Shown here: positions 1 through 11,693 of the stretch, one piece after another
Layout: every line of letters starts with the position of its first letter
Position numbering within the stretch: the stretch's first letter is position 1
Assembly: GCF_900215145.1 (NCBI RefSeq)
Contig: NZ_OBDO01000006.1
Span: 248,001-312,000 of the forward strand
Source of the DNA: Geodermatophilus sabuli
GTDB taxonomy: Bacteria > Actinomycetota > Actinomycetes > Mycobacteriales > Geodermatophilaceae
Length of the DNA: 64,000 bases
Reading direction: 5' to 3'
Translations under genes and position numbers: made by a program
The notes under the pieces: generated by a model
Seen by the model: the letters and a program-made list of their open reading frames with translations, nothing else
What the model was told of the DNA's origin: nothing
The model's database searches: none

Positions 1-1
1 C

Positions 2-1549
2 CGGCTGCCCACGGCCCCCGAGCCCGCCGTCCCGGCCGCCCCGCTGGTGCTGTGGCGGGTGCCGGACACCTCCGGCGCGCACGGCGGCAGCCAGTTCGTC
101 GACCTGCAACGCGACGCCACGGTCGCCGACATCGCCCGTGCGGTCGGCGCCGGCCTGCGCTCCATCGAGCACATCAAGCGGTACACGACCATCGGGACCG
201 CGCACGACCAGGGCAAGACGTCGGGTGTCCTCACCTCCGGCATCACCGCCGAGCTCCTCGGCATCCCGGTGCAGGACACCGGCACCACCACCTTCCGCCC
301 GCCCTACACCCCGGTGGCCTTCGCCGCGCTGGCCGGCCGCGACCGCGGCTCGCTGTTCGACCCCGAGCGGACGACCGCCCTGCACGAGTGGCACGTGGCG
401 GCCGGAGCCGTGTTCGAGGACGTCGGCCAGTGGAAGCGGCCCCGCTACTACCCGGAGCCCGGCGAGGACATGGAGACCGCCGTCCTGCGCGAGTGCGCCG
501 CGGCCCGGACGGGAGTGGGGATCCTCGACGGCTCCACCCTCGGCAAGATCGACGTCCAGGGGCCGGACGCCGCCGTCCTGCTCGACCGGCTCTACACCAA
601 CCTGATCAGCAGCCTGAAGGTCGGTTCGGTCCGCTACGGCGTCATGTGCGGCGTCGACGGGATGGTCATCGACGACGGCACCGTGCTGCGCCTGGCCGAG
701 GACCGCTTCCTCGTCCTGACCACCACCGGCGGGGCGGCGAGGATCCTCGACTGGATGGAGGAGTGGGTCCAGACCGAGTGGCCGGAGCTGCGGGTCCACT
801 GCACCTCGGTCACCGAGCAGTGGGTCACCTTCCCCGTCGTCGGCCCCCGCTCCCGGGACGTCATCGGCGCGGTCTTCCCCCAGGTGGACGTCTCCACCGA
901 GGCCTTCCCGTTCATGACCTGGCGGGACACGACCCTCGACGGGGTGCCGGTCCGGCTGGCCCGGATCAGCTTCTCCGGCGAGCTCGCCTTCGAGGTCTAC
1001 GTCAACCCCTGGTACGCGGTCCCGGTGTGGCAGCGGCTGCTCGAGGCCGGCCGCCCGTACGGCATCACGCCCTACGGCACCGAGACCATGCACGTCCTGC
1101 GCGCCGAGAAGGGCTACCCGATCATCGGGCAGGACACCGACGGCACCGTCACCCCGCACGACCTCGGCATGGCCTGGGCCGTCTCCAAGAAGAAGCCCGA
1201 CTTCGTCGGCAAGCGGTCCTTCGCCCGGCCGGCCAACCAGGACCCGCTGCGCAAGCAGCTGGTCGGGTTGCTGCCGGTGGACCGGCAGACCGTGCTGCCG
1301 GAGGGCTCGCAGATCGTCGAGTTCCGCGCCGACGGCCAGCTGCCACCGCCGCCGGTCCCGATGCTCGGCCACGTCACCTCCAGCTACCGCAGCGCCGAGC
1401 TCGCGCGCCCGTTCGCCCTCGCCCTGGTCAAGGGCGGCCGGGAGCGCATCGGTGACACCGTCCACGTCCCCGTCCACGGCATCCTCGTCCCGGTCGAGGT
1501 CACCGGGCCGGTGCTGGTCGATCCCGAAGGAGCCCGTCGCGATGGCTGA
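2..1549 (+). CDS. soxA: Sarcosine oxidase alpha subunit, C-terminal half (5' truncated by window)
   Basis: The reading frame is open from the first bases, so the gene starts outside the window; 515 residues are visible of a family that is usually about 950-1000. SoxA is the large subunit of heterotetrameric sarcosine oxidase, which demethylates sarcosine to glycine and passes the methyl carbon to tetrahydrofolate. The visible part begins with the end of the NAD-binding/redox region ([10 protein letters not shown]) and continues into the aminomethyltransferase (GcvT-like) folate domain, seen in the stretches [21 protein letters not shown] and [17 protein letters not shown]. Its stop overlaps the start of soxG by 8 bases, so the two are cotranscribed. 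soxB and soxD are expected just outside the left edge. The assignment is firm. Confidence 0.95.
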   Translation, partial: RLPTAPEPAVPAAPLVLWRVPDTSGAHGGSQFVDLQRDATVADIARAVGAGLRSIEHIKRYTTIGTAHDQGKTSGVLTSGITAELLGIPVQDTGTTTFRPPYTPVAFAALAGRDRGSLFDPERTTALHEWHVAAGAVFEDVGQWKRPRYYPEPGEDMETAVLRECAAARTGVGILDGSTLGKIDVQGPDAAVLLDRLYTNLISSLKVGSVRYGVMCGVDGMVIDDGTVLRLAEDRFLVLTTTGGAARILDWMEEWVQTEWPELRVHCTSVTEQWVTFPVVGPRSRDVIGAVFPQVDVSTEAFPFMTWRDTTLDGVPVRLARISFSGELAFEVYVNPWYAVPVWQRLLEAGRPYGITPYGTETMHVLRAEKGYPIIGQDTDGTVTPHDLGMAWAVSKKKPDFVGKRSFARPANQDPLRKQLVGLLPVDRQTVLPEGSQIVEFRADGQLPPPPVPMLGHVTSSYRSAELARPFALALVKGGRERIGDTVHVPVHGILVPVEVTGPVLVDPEGARRDG

Positions 1550-2141
1550 GCTGCTGCGCACCCACCCACTGGAGGCCAGGCACCCGCTCATGGCCTGGAC
1601 CGCCGCCTTCGCGCGCCTGCCCGCCACCGTCGGCATCACCGCCGAACCGTTCGTGGCGATGGTCGACGTCCGGCTCGGCACCGTCGGCGCCGAGGCGTCG
1701 GCGGCGCTGGGCGTCGACCTGCCGACGACCCCCAACACCTGGGTGCCGGCCGGCACGGGCCGGGCCGTGTGGCTCGGCCCGGACGAGTGGTTGCTCACCA
1801 GCACCTCCGAGTCGCCCGAGGAACTCGAGGCCCGGGTCCGCGCCGCCGTCCTCCCGCTGGGGGGATCGGCGACCGACGTCTCCGCCCAGCGGATCGGTCT
1901 GCGGCTGACCGGTGCGCGGGTGCGCGACGTCCTGGCCACGGGCTGCTCGATCGACCTGCACCCGCGCGTGTTCGGGCGGGGCCGCAGTGCGCAGACGATC
2001 CTCGGCCAGGCGGGCATCGTCCTGCTCGGTCTGTCCGACGCCGGGGAGGACTTCGTCGTCCTCGTCCGGTCCTCCTTCGCCGGCTACCTCGCCGACTGGC
2101 TGCTGGACGCGGCCCTCGAGTTCACCCCCACCACCAGCTGA
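1542..2141 (+). CDS. soxG: Sarcosine oxidase gamma subunit
   Basis: This 199-residue protein is the small gamma subunit of heterotetrameric sarcosine oxidase, a GcvT-like fold lacking its own cofactor that helps assemble the complex. ATG at 1542 is preferred because an AAGGAG ribosome site lies about 10 bases upstream inside the end of soxA, and translational coupling by overlap is typical for this operon. Family-like stretches include [10 protein letters not shown] near residue 85 and a C-terminal [15 protein letters not shown]. The gene is followed by a strong hairpin before the dimethylglycine oxidase gene. Confidence 0.93.
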   Translation: MAELLRTHPLEARHPLMAWTAAFARLPATVGITAEPFVAMVDVRLGTVGAEASAALGVDLPTTPNTWVPAGTGRAVWLGPDEWLLTSTSESPEELEARVRAAVLPLGGSATDVSAQRIGLRLTGARVRDVLATGCSIDLHPRVFGRGRSAQTILGQAGIVLLGLSDAGEDFVVLVRSSFAGYLADWLLDAALEFTPTTS

Positions 2142-2144
2142 TGA

Positions 2145-4700
<2,556 letters not shown>

Positions 4701-4707
4701 GGGAGGT

Positions 4708-4759
4708 CCCCTGGCCGGGCCCCGCCACTCGCCCGCTCGCGGCGGGGCCCGGCCAGGGG
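4708..4759 (+). terminator. Perfect 19-bp hairpin downstream of dmg (repeat family copy 2)
   Basis: CCCCTGGCCGGGCCCCGCC at 4708-4726 is the exact reverse complement of 4741-4759, with a 14-base loop ACTCGCCCGCTCGC. The loop resembles those of the hairpins at 2149 and 7163, although the outer stem is different. It starts 7 bases after the dmg stop. No T-run follows. Confidence 0.75.
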
Positions 4760-4808
4760 GCCGCCTGCCTCCCCGTCCATCCCCCGACACCGCCCCCGGA
4801 GGAGCGCC

Positions 4809-5429
4809 ATGCGCACCGACACCATCGAGACCTTCCTGAAGCAGCTCGCCGCCAGGGTCCCCGCGCCGGGAGGTGGGGCGACCGCTGCACTGCACGCCGC
4901 GCAGGCCGCCGCCCTGGTGGCGATGGTCGCCCGCTACAGCGACTCCGCGAAGTACGCCGACCACGCCGAGGAGATCACCACCATCACGCACACCGCGGAC
5001 CGGCTGCGCGAGAACGCGTTGGGCCTGGCCGAGGAGGACGCCGCGGCCTTCACCGCGGTGACCGTGGCCTACCGGCTCCCGAAGGGGACCGCGGACGAGG
5101 CCGCCGCCCGGTCCGAGGTCATCGCCAGGGCCCTGGTCGGCGCGGCGCACGTGCCGGCGATCGTCGTCGCCGTCGCCGAGCAGGTGCTGTGCCTGGCCGA
5201 GCAGCTCCTCCCGATCGGCAACCGCACCGTGGTCAGCGACGTCGCCGCGGCCGCCGAGGCGGCCCGGGCCGCGGCCACGACGGCCCGGGTCAACGTGGAG
5301 GTCAACCTCGGCGGCATCCCGGACCCGGCGATCCGGGGCGAGCTCGCCGCGGTCGTGGACACCGTCGACGACCTCGTCCTGCGGGCGGAGAAGGTCACCG
5401 CCGCCGTCCGGGACGGGCTGGTCCGATGA
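4809..5429 (+). CDS. fchA: Methenyl-THF cyclohydrolase / formiminotetrahydrofolate cyclodeaminase family (FchA)
   Basis: A 206-residue single-domain member of the cyclodeaminase/cyclohydrolase family (FTCD_C). The signature APGGGATAALHAAQAAALVAM is near residues 18-38, and ARVNVEVNL and the central NRTVVSDV are conserved. Family members either deaminate 5-formimino-THF or hydrolyse 5,10-methenyl-THF to 10-formyl-THF. No histidine degradation genes are nearby, so the cyclohydrolase role is favoured. The stop overlaps the folD start as ATGA, giving tight coupling. This matters because the adjacent FolD lacks the lysine needed for its own cyclohydrolase step. Confidence 0.88.
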   Translation: MRTDTIETFLKQLAARVPAPGGGATAALHAAQAAALVAMVARYSDSAKYADHAEEITTITHTADRLRENALGLAEEDAAAFTAVTVAYRLPKGTADEAAARSEVIARALVGAAHVPAIVVAVAEQVLCLAEQLLPIGNRTVVSDVAAAAEAARAAATTARVNVEVNLGGIPDPAIRGELAAVVDTVDDLVLRAEKVTAAVRDGLVR

Positions 5430-6265
5430 CCGCGACGCTGGGCGGGACCGAGCTGGCCGCCGGCATCCGCGCCGAGGTCGCCACCGCGGCCGCGGAGCTG
5501 GCCGCGGCCGGGACGCCGCCCCGGCTGGCCGTCGTCGTGGCGACGGCGGACGAGTCCAGTGCCTGGTACGTCCGCTCGATCGCCCGTGCCGCGGAGAGGA
5601 CCGGCATCGCCTGCTCGGTCGTCGACCTCGGGGAGTCGGCGCCGCCGGACCGGATCCGCGCCGAGCTGGACGCCCTCAGCGCGGACCCGGCGGTGCACGG
5701 CATCATCCTGCAGACCCCGCTCCCGGCCGGTGCCGTCGTCGAGGACCTCGCCGCGTCGATCGACCCGGCCAAGGACGTCGACGGCGCCAACCCGCTCAGC
5801 CTGGGACGGCTGGCCGCGGGCCTGCCCGCCTTCGCGCCGGCGACGGCCGAGGCCGTGCTCGCGCTCCTGGACCACCACGGGGTCCCGCTGTCCGGGGCGC
5901 ACGCCGTCGTGGTCGGGCGCTCCACCGTCGTGGGCAAGCCCGCGGCGCACCTGTTGCTGCAGCGGGACGCCACCGTGACCGTCTGCCACAGCCGCACCAA
6001 GGACCTGGCCGCGGTCACCCGGACCGCGGACGTGCTCGTCGCCGCTGTCGGACGTCCGGAGCTGATCACGGCCGAGCACGTCGCCGAGGACGCGGTCGTC
6101 ATCGACGTCGGGACCAACCCGACGCCCGACGGAGGCCTGGTCGGGGACGTCGAGGCCGGCTCGGTCACCGGGCGGGTGGCCGCCCTGACGCCGGTCCCGG
6201 GCGGGGTCGGCCCGGTCACCACGGCGCTCCTGTTGCGGCACACGGTCGCCTCCTCGCGCGGCTGA
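5426..6265 (+). CDS. folD: Methylene-THF dehydrogenase (FolD family, cyclohydrolase lysine missing)
   Basis: A 279-residue FolD-family protein that should oxidise 5,10-methylene-THF to 5,10-methenyl-THF with NADP+. The family motifs HGIILQTPLP (91-100), KDVDGANPLSLGRL (116-129), the nucleotide-binding VVGRSTVVGKP (161-171) and the C-terminal TPVPGGVGPVT are intact. The active-site tyrosine is kept (Y48), as are Q96 and D119. The lysine four residues after the tyrosine (YxxxK, Lys54 in E. coli, Lys56 in human) is Ile52. In studied homologues substitution of this lysine abolishes cyclohydrolase but not dehydrogenase activity. ATG at 5426 overlaps the fchA stop. Confidence 0.93.
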   Translation: MTATLGGTELAAGIRAEVATAAAELAAAGTPPRLAVVVATADESSAWYVRSIARAAERTGIACSVVDLGESAPPDRIRAELDALSADPAVHGIILQTPLPAGAVVEDLAASIDPAKDVDGANPLSLGRLAAGLPAFAPATAEAVLALLDHHGVPLSGAHAVVVGRSTVVGKPAAHLLLQRDATVTVCHSRTKDLAAVTRTADVLVAAVGRPELITAEHVAEDAVVIDVGTNPTPDGGLVGDVEAGSVTGRVAALTPVPGGVGPVTTALLLRHTVASSRG

Positions 6266-6282
6266 GCGGACGGAGCACCCTG

Positions 6283-7155
6283 ATGACCGGCACGGCCGTG
6301 GTGGACCGCGCGACCGCGGGCACCGGCCCCTCGACGCACCCCCTCAGCCGGGTCCTCCGCGCGGGACGGCCCCTGGTCTGCGGCATCCTCAACGTCACCC
6401 CCGACTCCTTCTCCGACGGCGGGCTGTTCGACAGCCTCGACCGGGCCGTGCGGCACGGGTGCGCCCTGGCTGCCGAGGGGGCCGACCTCATCGACATCGG
6501 CGGGGAGTCCACCCGACCCGGCGCACGCCCGCCGACCCTCACGGAGGAACTGGACCGCGTCGTCCCGGTGGTCGAGGCCTTGGCCGGTCAGGCCACCGTG
6601 CCGCTGTCCGTGGACACCTCGCGTCCTGAGGTCATGCGCGCCGCCGTGGCCGCCGGGGCCAGCATGGTCAACGACGTGCGCGCACTGCAGCGGCCGGGCG
6701 CCCTGGCGGCCGTGGCGGAGCTCGGTGTCCCGGTCTGCCTCATGCACATGCAGCGCGCGCCGGAGACCATGCAGGAGGACCCGCGTTACCAGGACGTCGT
6801 CGCCGAGGTGCGTGCCTTCCTCGCCGAGCGCGTCGTCGCCTGCCTCGATGCCGGCGTCCGCCCGGAGAACCTGGTGATCGACCCAGGCTTCGGGTTCGGC
6901 AAGACGCTGGAGCACAACGTCGCCCTCCTCGCGTCGCTCGACGCCTTCACCCGACTGGGGTTCCCGGTCATGGTGGGCCTGTCCCGCAAGTCCGTGGTCG
7001 GCCAGCTGACCGGACGGACCGTGGGGGACCGGCTGCCCGGGTCGCTGGCCGCGGCGCTCGTCGCGGTCCAGCGGGGGGCGTCCGTGCTCCGCGTGCACGA
7101 CGTCGCCGCCACGCGGGACGTCCTGACGGTCCTGGCCGCCGTCGGCACCGCCTGA
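6283..7155 (+). CDS. folP: Dihydropteroate synthase
   Basis: A 290-residue TIM-barrel dihydropteroate synthase, joining 7,8-dihydropterin pyrophosphate to p-aminobenzoate. All signature segments are present: GILNVTPDSFSDGG (34-47), DIGGESTRPGA (71-81), DPGFGFGK (200-207), GLSRKS (232-237) and LRVHDV (269-274), including the pterin and pyrophosphate ligands. It starts 17 bases after folD with GGAG upstream, so it belongs to the sox-dmg operon. Placement with catabolic genes rather than with folB/folK/folE suggests it is an additional, pathway-linked copy, but the rest of the genome is not visible. A hairpin of the local repeat family follows the stop. Confidence 0.95.
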   Translation: MTGTAVVDRATAGTGPSTHPLSRVLRAGRPLVCGILNVTPDSFSDGGLFDSLDRAVRHGCALAAEGADLIDIGGESTRPGARPPTLTEELDRVVPVVEALAGQATVPLSVDTSRPEVMRAAVAAGASMVNDVRALQRPGALAAVAELGVPVCLMHMQRAPETMQEDPRYQDVVAEVRAFLAERVVACLDAGVRPENLVIDPGFGFGKTLEHNVALLASLDAFTRLGFPVMVGLSRKSVVGQLTGRTVGDRLPGSLAAALVAVQRGASVLRVHDVAATRDVLTVLAAVGTA

Positions 7156-7162
7156 ACAAGGA

Positions 7163-7212
7163 CCCCTCTGCCCCCACCACTCGCAAGCTCGCGGCGGGAC
7201 CCTGCAGAGGGG
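7163..7212 (+). terminator. Hairpin downstream of folP (repeat family copy 3)
   Basis: CCCCTCTGC at 7163-7171 pairs with GCAGAGGGG at 7204-7212. The interior CACTCGCAAGCTCGCGGCG is shared with the hairpins after soxG and dmg. It closes the sox-dmg-folate operon before the convergent GntR gene. Confidence 0.72.
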
Positions 7213-7257
7213 CCGACGGGCGGTGACGGTGTTCCCCGCGGGGCAGGGGTTCCTCCC

Positions 7258-7983
7258 TCAGATCACCGCGCGGATCGCCCGCTCGAAGCCCAGGACGTGC
7301 TCACGGGCGAGGTCGTCGGCACGGTCGGCGTCGCCGGCCGCGATCGCTCGGAGCAACTCCACGTGCTCGCCGACGTGCGCGTCCACCGTGGGCAGGCGGT
7401 CCAGGAACAGGCAGAAGATCCGCGTGGCCAGGTTGTCGTAGCGGATGAGGACGTCCTCGAGGTGCGGGTTGCCGGCCGCCCGGTAGATGGTCCGGTGCAC
7501 GGAGAGGTCCCAGCGCATCAACTCCGCCCGGTCGATCCGGGTGACGTCCAGGTCCTCGATGCGGGTGGCCAGCTCCTCGAGCTCGGCGTACCCCATCCGG
7601 GCGGCCCGCTCCGCGGCGCGACGGGCGGCCAGCGGCTCGAGCTGGGCGCGGATCTCGGAGATGTGCGCCAGATCGGAGATGTCCATCCCGGTCGCGAACG
7701 TGCCCCGCCGCGGGTACGACACGACCAGTCGGTCGACCTCCAGTCGCTTCAACGCCTCGCGGACCGGGGTGCGGCCCACTCCGAGGTCCTGCGCGAGCGC
7801 GTCGTCATCGATCGGATCGCCGGGACGGATGGTCAGCATGATCAGCCGGTCCCGGATCGCCGCATAGGCCTTGTCCGCGAGGGACCTGGCAGCCGACGGG
7901 TCGAGATCCAACGGTGCGACGGTCACCAGCAGATCGTAGAGGTTGAGGGCCACCGGGGCTTGCCCCTTGAGAGGGATCGACAT
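7258..7983 (-). CDS. GntR-family transcriptional regulator (FCD/FadR subfamily)
   Basis: A 241-residue regulator with an N-terminal winged helix (residues about 35-100, LAQDLGVGRTPVREALKRLE) and a C-terminal all-helical FCD ligand domain (about 104-235). The FCD metal-site pattern is visible in RWDLSVHRTIY and the late EHVELL and REHVLGF histidines. FCD regulators usually sense small organic acids. It is divergent from sdaA and convergent with the sox-dmg operon, so it is a likely local regulator of serine/one-carbon catabolism. ATG at 7983 was chosen; an upstream in-frame ATG (MYSNR) would overlap the presumed operator. The effector is unknown. Confidence 0.9.
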   Translation of the reverse strand: MSIPLKGQAPVALNLYDLLVTVAPLDLDPSAARSLADKAYAAIRDRLIMLTIRPGDPIDDDALAQDLGVGRTPVREALKRLEVDRLVVSYPRRGTFATGMDISDLAHISEIRAQLEPLAARRAAERAARMGYAELEELATRIEDLDVTRIDRAELMRWDLSVHRTIYRAAGNPHLEDVLIRYDNLATRIFCLFLDRLPTVDAHVGEHVELLRAIAAGDADRADDLAREHVLGFERAIRAVI

Positions 7984-8065
7984 ACGGTTACTGTACATCT
8001 GATATACCAACTGTGTACCTCGGTCGCAGGTGGTGCCTGACACAACCGCGGAGAGAGAGGCACGG
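7984..8065. promoter_or_regulatory. Divergent gntR-sdaA promoter/operator region
   Basis: This 82-base intergenic stretch is unusually AT-rich for the window, containing TACTGTACATCTGATATACC and then ACTGTGTACC. The ACTGTACA / ACTGTGTAC pair is an imperfect direct repeat, and GTAC-containing half-sites are typical of FadR-type operators. It is the only upstream space for both the regulator and the sdaA operon, so autoregulation plus control of sdaA is the simplest inference. No confident -35/-10 pair could be assigned. Confidence 0.5.
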
Positions 8066-9439
8066 ATGACCATCAGCGCCTTCGACCTGTTCAAGGTGGG
8101 GATCGGTCCGTCCAGCTCGCACACCGTCGGCCCCATGCGGGCCGCGTGCGCCTTCGTCTCGCGTCTCGCGGAGGAGGGCCTCCTCGGGCGGGTGGCCGGC
8201 GTGCGCTGCGAGCTGTTCGGATCACTCGGCGCGACGGGGCACGGCCACGGCAGCGTCAAGGCCGTCGTCCTCGGGCTGGAGGGTGAGCAGCCCGACCTCG
8301 TCGACCCCCTGGCGGCCGAGCCGCGGGTCGAGACCATCCGCCGCGAGGGGAAGCTCCGCCTGGCCGGTGACCACCCCATCGCGTTCTCGGTGGACGACGA
8401 CGTCGTGCTGCACCGGCGCAAGCGGCTGGAGTTCCACAGCAACGGCATGCTCTTCCTCGCCGTCGACGCCGACGGGGCGCAGCTGCGCCGGCGGGAGTAC
8501 TACTCGGTCGGCGGTGGCTTCGTCCTCGACCAGGACCAGACCGGCGCCCCGGTGGTCGTCGAGGACAGCACGCCGGTGCGCTACCCCTTCCGCACCGGTG
8601 AGGAGTTGCTGGCGCGCACCCGGGAGACGGGACTGCGCATCAGTGACGTGATGTTGGCCAACGAGCTCTCGTGGCGCAGCGAGGCCGAGGTCCGCACCGG
8701 ACTGCTGCACGTCTGGTCGGTGATGCAGGAGTGCGTGGAGCGCGGCACGCGGACGACCGGAGTCCTCCCCGGTGGGCTCAGGGTCCGGCGGCGCGCGGCC
8801 GCGCTGCGCGCCCAGCTGGAGGAGCACCCGGACGAGGGTGACGCGCTGCGCGCCATGGAGTGGGTCACCCTCTACGCCCTGGCCGTCAACGAGGAGAACG
8901 CCGCCGGCGGGCGGGTGGTGACCGCGCCGACCAACGGCGCCGCCGGCATCGTGCCGGCCGTCCTGCACTACTACCGCGACTTCCTCGACTCCTACAGCGA
9001 CGACGGGGTGGTGCGGTTCCTGCTCACCGCTGCGGCGATCGGGCTGCTGTTCAAGGAGAACGCCTCCATCTCCGGGGCCGAGGTGGGCTGCCAGGGGGAG
9101 GTCGGCTCGGCCTGCTCCATGGCCGCCGCCGGCCTCGCCGAGGTCATCGGGGGGACTCCGGAGCAGGTGGAGAACGCCGCCGAGATCGGCATCGAGCACA
9201 ACCTCGGCCTCACCTGTGACCCCGTCGGGGGCCTGGTGCAGATCCCCTGCATCGAGCGCAACGCCGTCGGCTCGGTCAAGGCCATCACCGCTGCCCGCAT
9301 GGCCGTCCGCGGTGACGGCCGGCACCACGTCCCGCTGGACAAGGCCATCAAGACGATGCGCGAGACCGGTGCGGACATGAAGGACAAGTACAAGGAGACC
9401 GCCCGCGGCGGGCTGGCGCTCAACATCGTCGAGTGCTGA
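8066..9439 (+). CDS. sdaA: L-serine ammonia-lyase, iron-sulfur type, single chain
   Basis: A 457-residue L-serine dehydratase that converts serine to pyruvate and ammonia using a [4Fe-4S] cluster. The N-terminal beta domain opens with [20 protein letters not shown]. The C-terminal alpha domain carries the cysteines in [29 protein letters not shown] and QIPCIERNA that fit the cluster ligands. ATG at 8066 aligns with the family N-terminus ([12 protein letters not shown]). It heads an operon with purU 9 bases behind. In the pathway it removes serine made from glycine plus methylene-THF, linking methylglycine breakdown to pyruvate. Confidence 0.95.
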   Translation: MTISAFDLFKVGIGPSSSHTVGPMRAACAFVSRLAEEGLLGRVAGVRCELFGSLGATGHGHGSVKAVVLGLEGEQPDLVDPLAAEPRVETIRREGKLRLAGDHPIAFSVDDDVVLHRRKRLEFHSNGMLFLAVDADGAQLRRREYYSVGGGFVLDQDQTGAPVVVEDSTPVRYPFRTGEELLARTRETGLRISDVMLANELSWRSEAEVRTGLLHVWSVMQECVERGTRTTGVLPGGLRVRRRAAALRAQLEEHPDEGDALRAMEWVTLYALAVNEENAAGGRVVTAPTNGAAGIVPAVLHYYRDFLDSYSDDGVVRFLLTAAAIGLLFKENASISGAEVGCQGEVGSACSMAAAGLAEVIGGTPEQVENAAEIGIEHNLGLTCDPVGGLVQIPCIERNAVGSVKAITAARMAVRGDGRHHVPLDKAIKTMRETGADMKDKYKETARGGLALNIVEC

Positions 9440-9448
9440 GGAGGCACC

Positions 9449-10297
9449 GTGTCCCACCCCTTCACCCTCACGCTGAGCTGCCAGGAGCGTCCGGGCATCG
9501 TCCACGCGGTCAGCTCGTTCCTGTTCGAGCACGGCTGCGACATCGTCGAGCACCAGCAGTTCGACGACGCCGTCCGCGGCCAGCTGTTCCTGCGGACCGC
9601 GTTCGTCTGCTCGCAGGACACCGACGCCGACCACCTGTCGACGGAGTTCCGTGCGGTGGCCGACGCGTTCGGCATGGCCTACCAGATGACCGGGGGCCAG
9701 CCGCCGCGAGTCGTGGTCATGGTGTCCAAGCTCGGCCACTGCCTCAACGACCTCATCTTCCGCTGGCGGGCCGGCAGCCTCGGCGCCGAGCTCGTCGCCG
9801 TGGTCTCCAACCACGAGGACCTGCGTCCGATGGCCGAGGCGGCCGGGCTGCCGTTCCACCACCTGCCCGTCACCCCGGCCACCAAGCGACGGGCCGAGGA
9901 GCGGCTGTTGGAGCTGGTCGACGAGCACCGGGGGGACCTGGTCGTGCTGGCCCGGTACATGCAGGTGCTCTCCGACGAGGCCTGCGCAGCCCTGCACGGC
10001 CGGGCGATCAACATCCACCACTCCTTCCTGCCGGGCTTCAAGGGCGCCAAGCCCTACCACCAGGCCTTCGACCGCGGGGTGAAGCTCGTCGGCGCGACCG
10101 CGCACTACGTGACGCCCGACCTGGACGAGGGCCCGATCATCGAGCAGGAGGTGATCCGCATCGACCACACCTTCGACCCCCGAGCGCTGGCCACCGTCGG
10201 TCAGGACGCAGAGGCGCTCGCGCTCTCCCGGGCCGTGCGCTGGCACAGCGAGCGTCGGGTGCTGCTCAACGGCCACAGCACGGTCGTCTTCCGGTGA
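9449..10297 (+). CDS. purU: Formyltetrahydrofolate deformylase
   Basis: A 282-residue PurU that hydrolyses 10-formyl-THF to THF and formate. Residues 1-85 form the ACT regulatory domain (LTLSCQERPGIVHAVS). The catalytic formyltransferase fold follows, with the triad N188 and H190 (AINIHHSFLPGFKGA) and D226 (DLDEGPII). The start is GTG at 9449 with GAGGAG overlapping the sdaA stop region. In this setting it recycles THF from the methyl carbons released by dimethylglycine and sarcosine oxidation. A purU next to dmg and sdaA is also described in Arthrobacter. Confidence 0.95.
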   Translation: MSHPFTLTLSCQERPGIVHAVSSFLFEHGCDIVEHQQFDDAVRGQLFLRTAFVCSQDTDADHLSTEFRAVADAFGMAYQMTGGQPPRVVVMVSKLGHCLNDLIFRWRAGSLGAELVAVVSNHEDLRPMAEAAGLPFHHLPVTPATKRRAEERLLELVDEHRGDLVVLARYMQVLSDEACAALHGRAINIHHSFLPGFKGAKPYHQAFDRGVKLVGATAHYVTPDLDEGPIIEQEVIRIDHTFDPRALATVGQDAEALALSRAVRWHSERRVLLNGHSTVVFR

Positions 10298-10316
10298 ACC
10301 GGCCTCTGGAGGTCTG

Positions 10317-11693
10317 ATGCCGACCCGGACCGCGGTCCGGCCGCCGCCGACCACCGCACCCTCGTCCCGGGCCGCGCTCGACCGCGTCCGCCGGTACCTG
10401 TCCGAGGAGCTCGGACCGCAACGGGGACCGGCGGGCGCAGGGCTCGCCCGCGCCCAGGCCCTCGTCGGCGAGCTGGGGCATCCGCAGGACCGCTTCCGCG
10501 CCGTGCACGTGGCCGGCACGGCCGGGAAGGGCTCGGTGAGCACCGTCGTCGCGAGCCTGCTGCGGGCGCACGGGTTCCGGGTCGGGGTCCACCTCTCACC
10601 GCACGTCTACTCCCTCCTCGAGCGGTTCCAGGTGGACGGCGGGCCGGCGCCGGCCGAGCTCGTCGACGCAGCGCTGGTCCGGATCCGGCCGGCAGTCGAG
10701 GCCGTGGAGCGGGCCGGACACGGTCGGCCGTCGTTCTTCGAGGTCACCAACGCCATCGCCTTCAGCCTGTTCGCCGACCGCGTCGACTACGGGGTCGTCG
10801 AGACGGGGGTCGGAGGACTGCTCGACTCCACGAACACGATCTCCCGGGCGGACAAGCTCGCGGTCATCACGCCGATCGGTCTGGACCACCAGGACCTGCT
10901 CGGCACCTCGCTGCGCGAGATCGCGGCGCAGAAGTCCGGCATCCTCCCGCCCGGCGGTCGTGCGGTCGCCGCTCGCCAACCCAGTGCGGACGTGGAGGAG
11001 GTGCTGAGCGCGGAGGCCACTCGCCGGGGCTGCGCTCTGCGGTGGGTCGATCAAGGTCCCCCGGTGGTGGGGGCCCGGGTCGGGCCGTGGGGTACCGAGC
11101 TGCGCCTCCGGGGCCGTCCGCCCCTGACCCTCGGCCTGACCGGGCGGCACCAGGCCGGCAACGCCCATCTCGCGCTGCGTGCCGTCGGGTCGATGGCTGC
11201 CCGGGACGGCTGGGCCCTCGATGCGGATGCCGTTCGACTGGGGCTGCGGAGCGCCACGCTCCCCGGCCGGTTCGAACGCCGAGTCATCGGCGGCCGGCCG
11301 GCGGTCCTCGACGGAGCGCACAACCCGCTGAAGCTCGCAGCGCTGGTCGCGACCCTGCAGGAGGTCCATCCCGGCGCCCGGTTCCCGTGGGTGCTCGCCT
11401 TCAAGCAGGACAAGGACCTCCGGGCCGCCGTGCGGGTCATCGCCCCCACCGCGTCCGTGGTCGTCGCCACGCAGTTCGCCACCGAGGACGGCGACCACCC
11501 CGCCGGCACGTCGGTGCCCGCCGAGCAGATCGCCGAGGCGGCGGGGGAGTGCGGGGTCGAGGCCGTGGTGGCGGAGGACCCGGCGTGCGCGGTGACCCGT
11601 GCCGCAGACAGGGCCGACCCCCGGCTGCCGGTCGTGGTCAGCGGCTCGTTCCACCTGCTCGCCGCGGTGGGTCCCCGAACGACGGCACGGTGA
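10317..11693 (+). CDS. folC: Folylpolyglutamate synthase / dihydrofolate synthase
   Basis: A 458-residue Mur-ligase-type FolC that adds glutamate to dihydropteroate or folates. The ATP loop reads GTAGKGS rather than the usual GTNGKGS. ETGVGGLLDSTN, the central ITPIGLDHQDLLG and the C-terminal LDGAHNPLKLAAL (Mur ligase C domain) are conserved. It lies 19 bases after purU and overlaps the next gene by 4 bases, so it is cotranscribed with sdaA-purU. Polyglutamylation would favour retention and channelling of THF on the oxidases. Whether it is bifunctional cannot be told from sequence alone. Confidence 0.9.
   Translation: MPTRTAVRPPPTTAPSSRAALDRVRRYLSEELGPQRGPAGAGLARAQALVGELGHPQDRFRAVHVAGTAGKGSVSTVVASLLRAHGFRVGVHLSPHVYSLLERFQVDGGPAPAELVDAALVRIRPAVEAVERAGHGRPSFFEVTNAIAFSLFADRVDYGVVETGVGGLLDSTNTISRADKLAVITPIGLDHQDLLGTSLREIAAQKSGILPPGGRAVAARQPSADVEEVLSAEATRRGCALRWVDQGPPVVGARVGPWGTELRLRGRPPLTLGLTGRHQAGNAHLALRAVGSMAARDGWALDADAVRLGLRSATLPGRFERRVIGGRPAVLDGAHNPLKLAALVATLQEVHPGARFPWVLAFKQDKDLRAAVRVIAPTASVVVATQFATEDGDHPAGTSVPAEQIAEAAGECGVEAVVAEDPACAVTRAADRADPRLPVVVSGSFHLLAAVGPRTTAR

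Noticed and set aside
8222-10543. Long minus-strand open frame opposite sdaA and purU
   Set aside because: It is a shadow of two well-supported genes, with Gly/Arg/Asp-rich composition and no recognisable domain.
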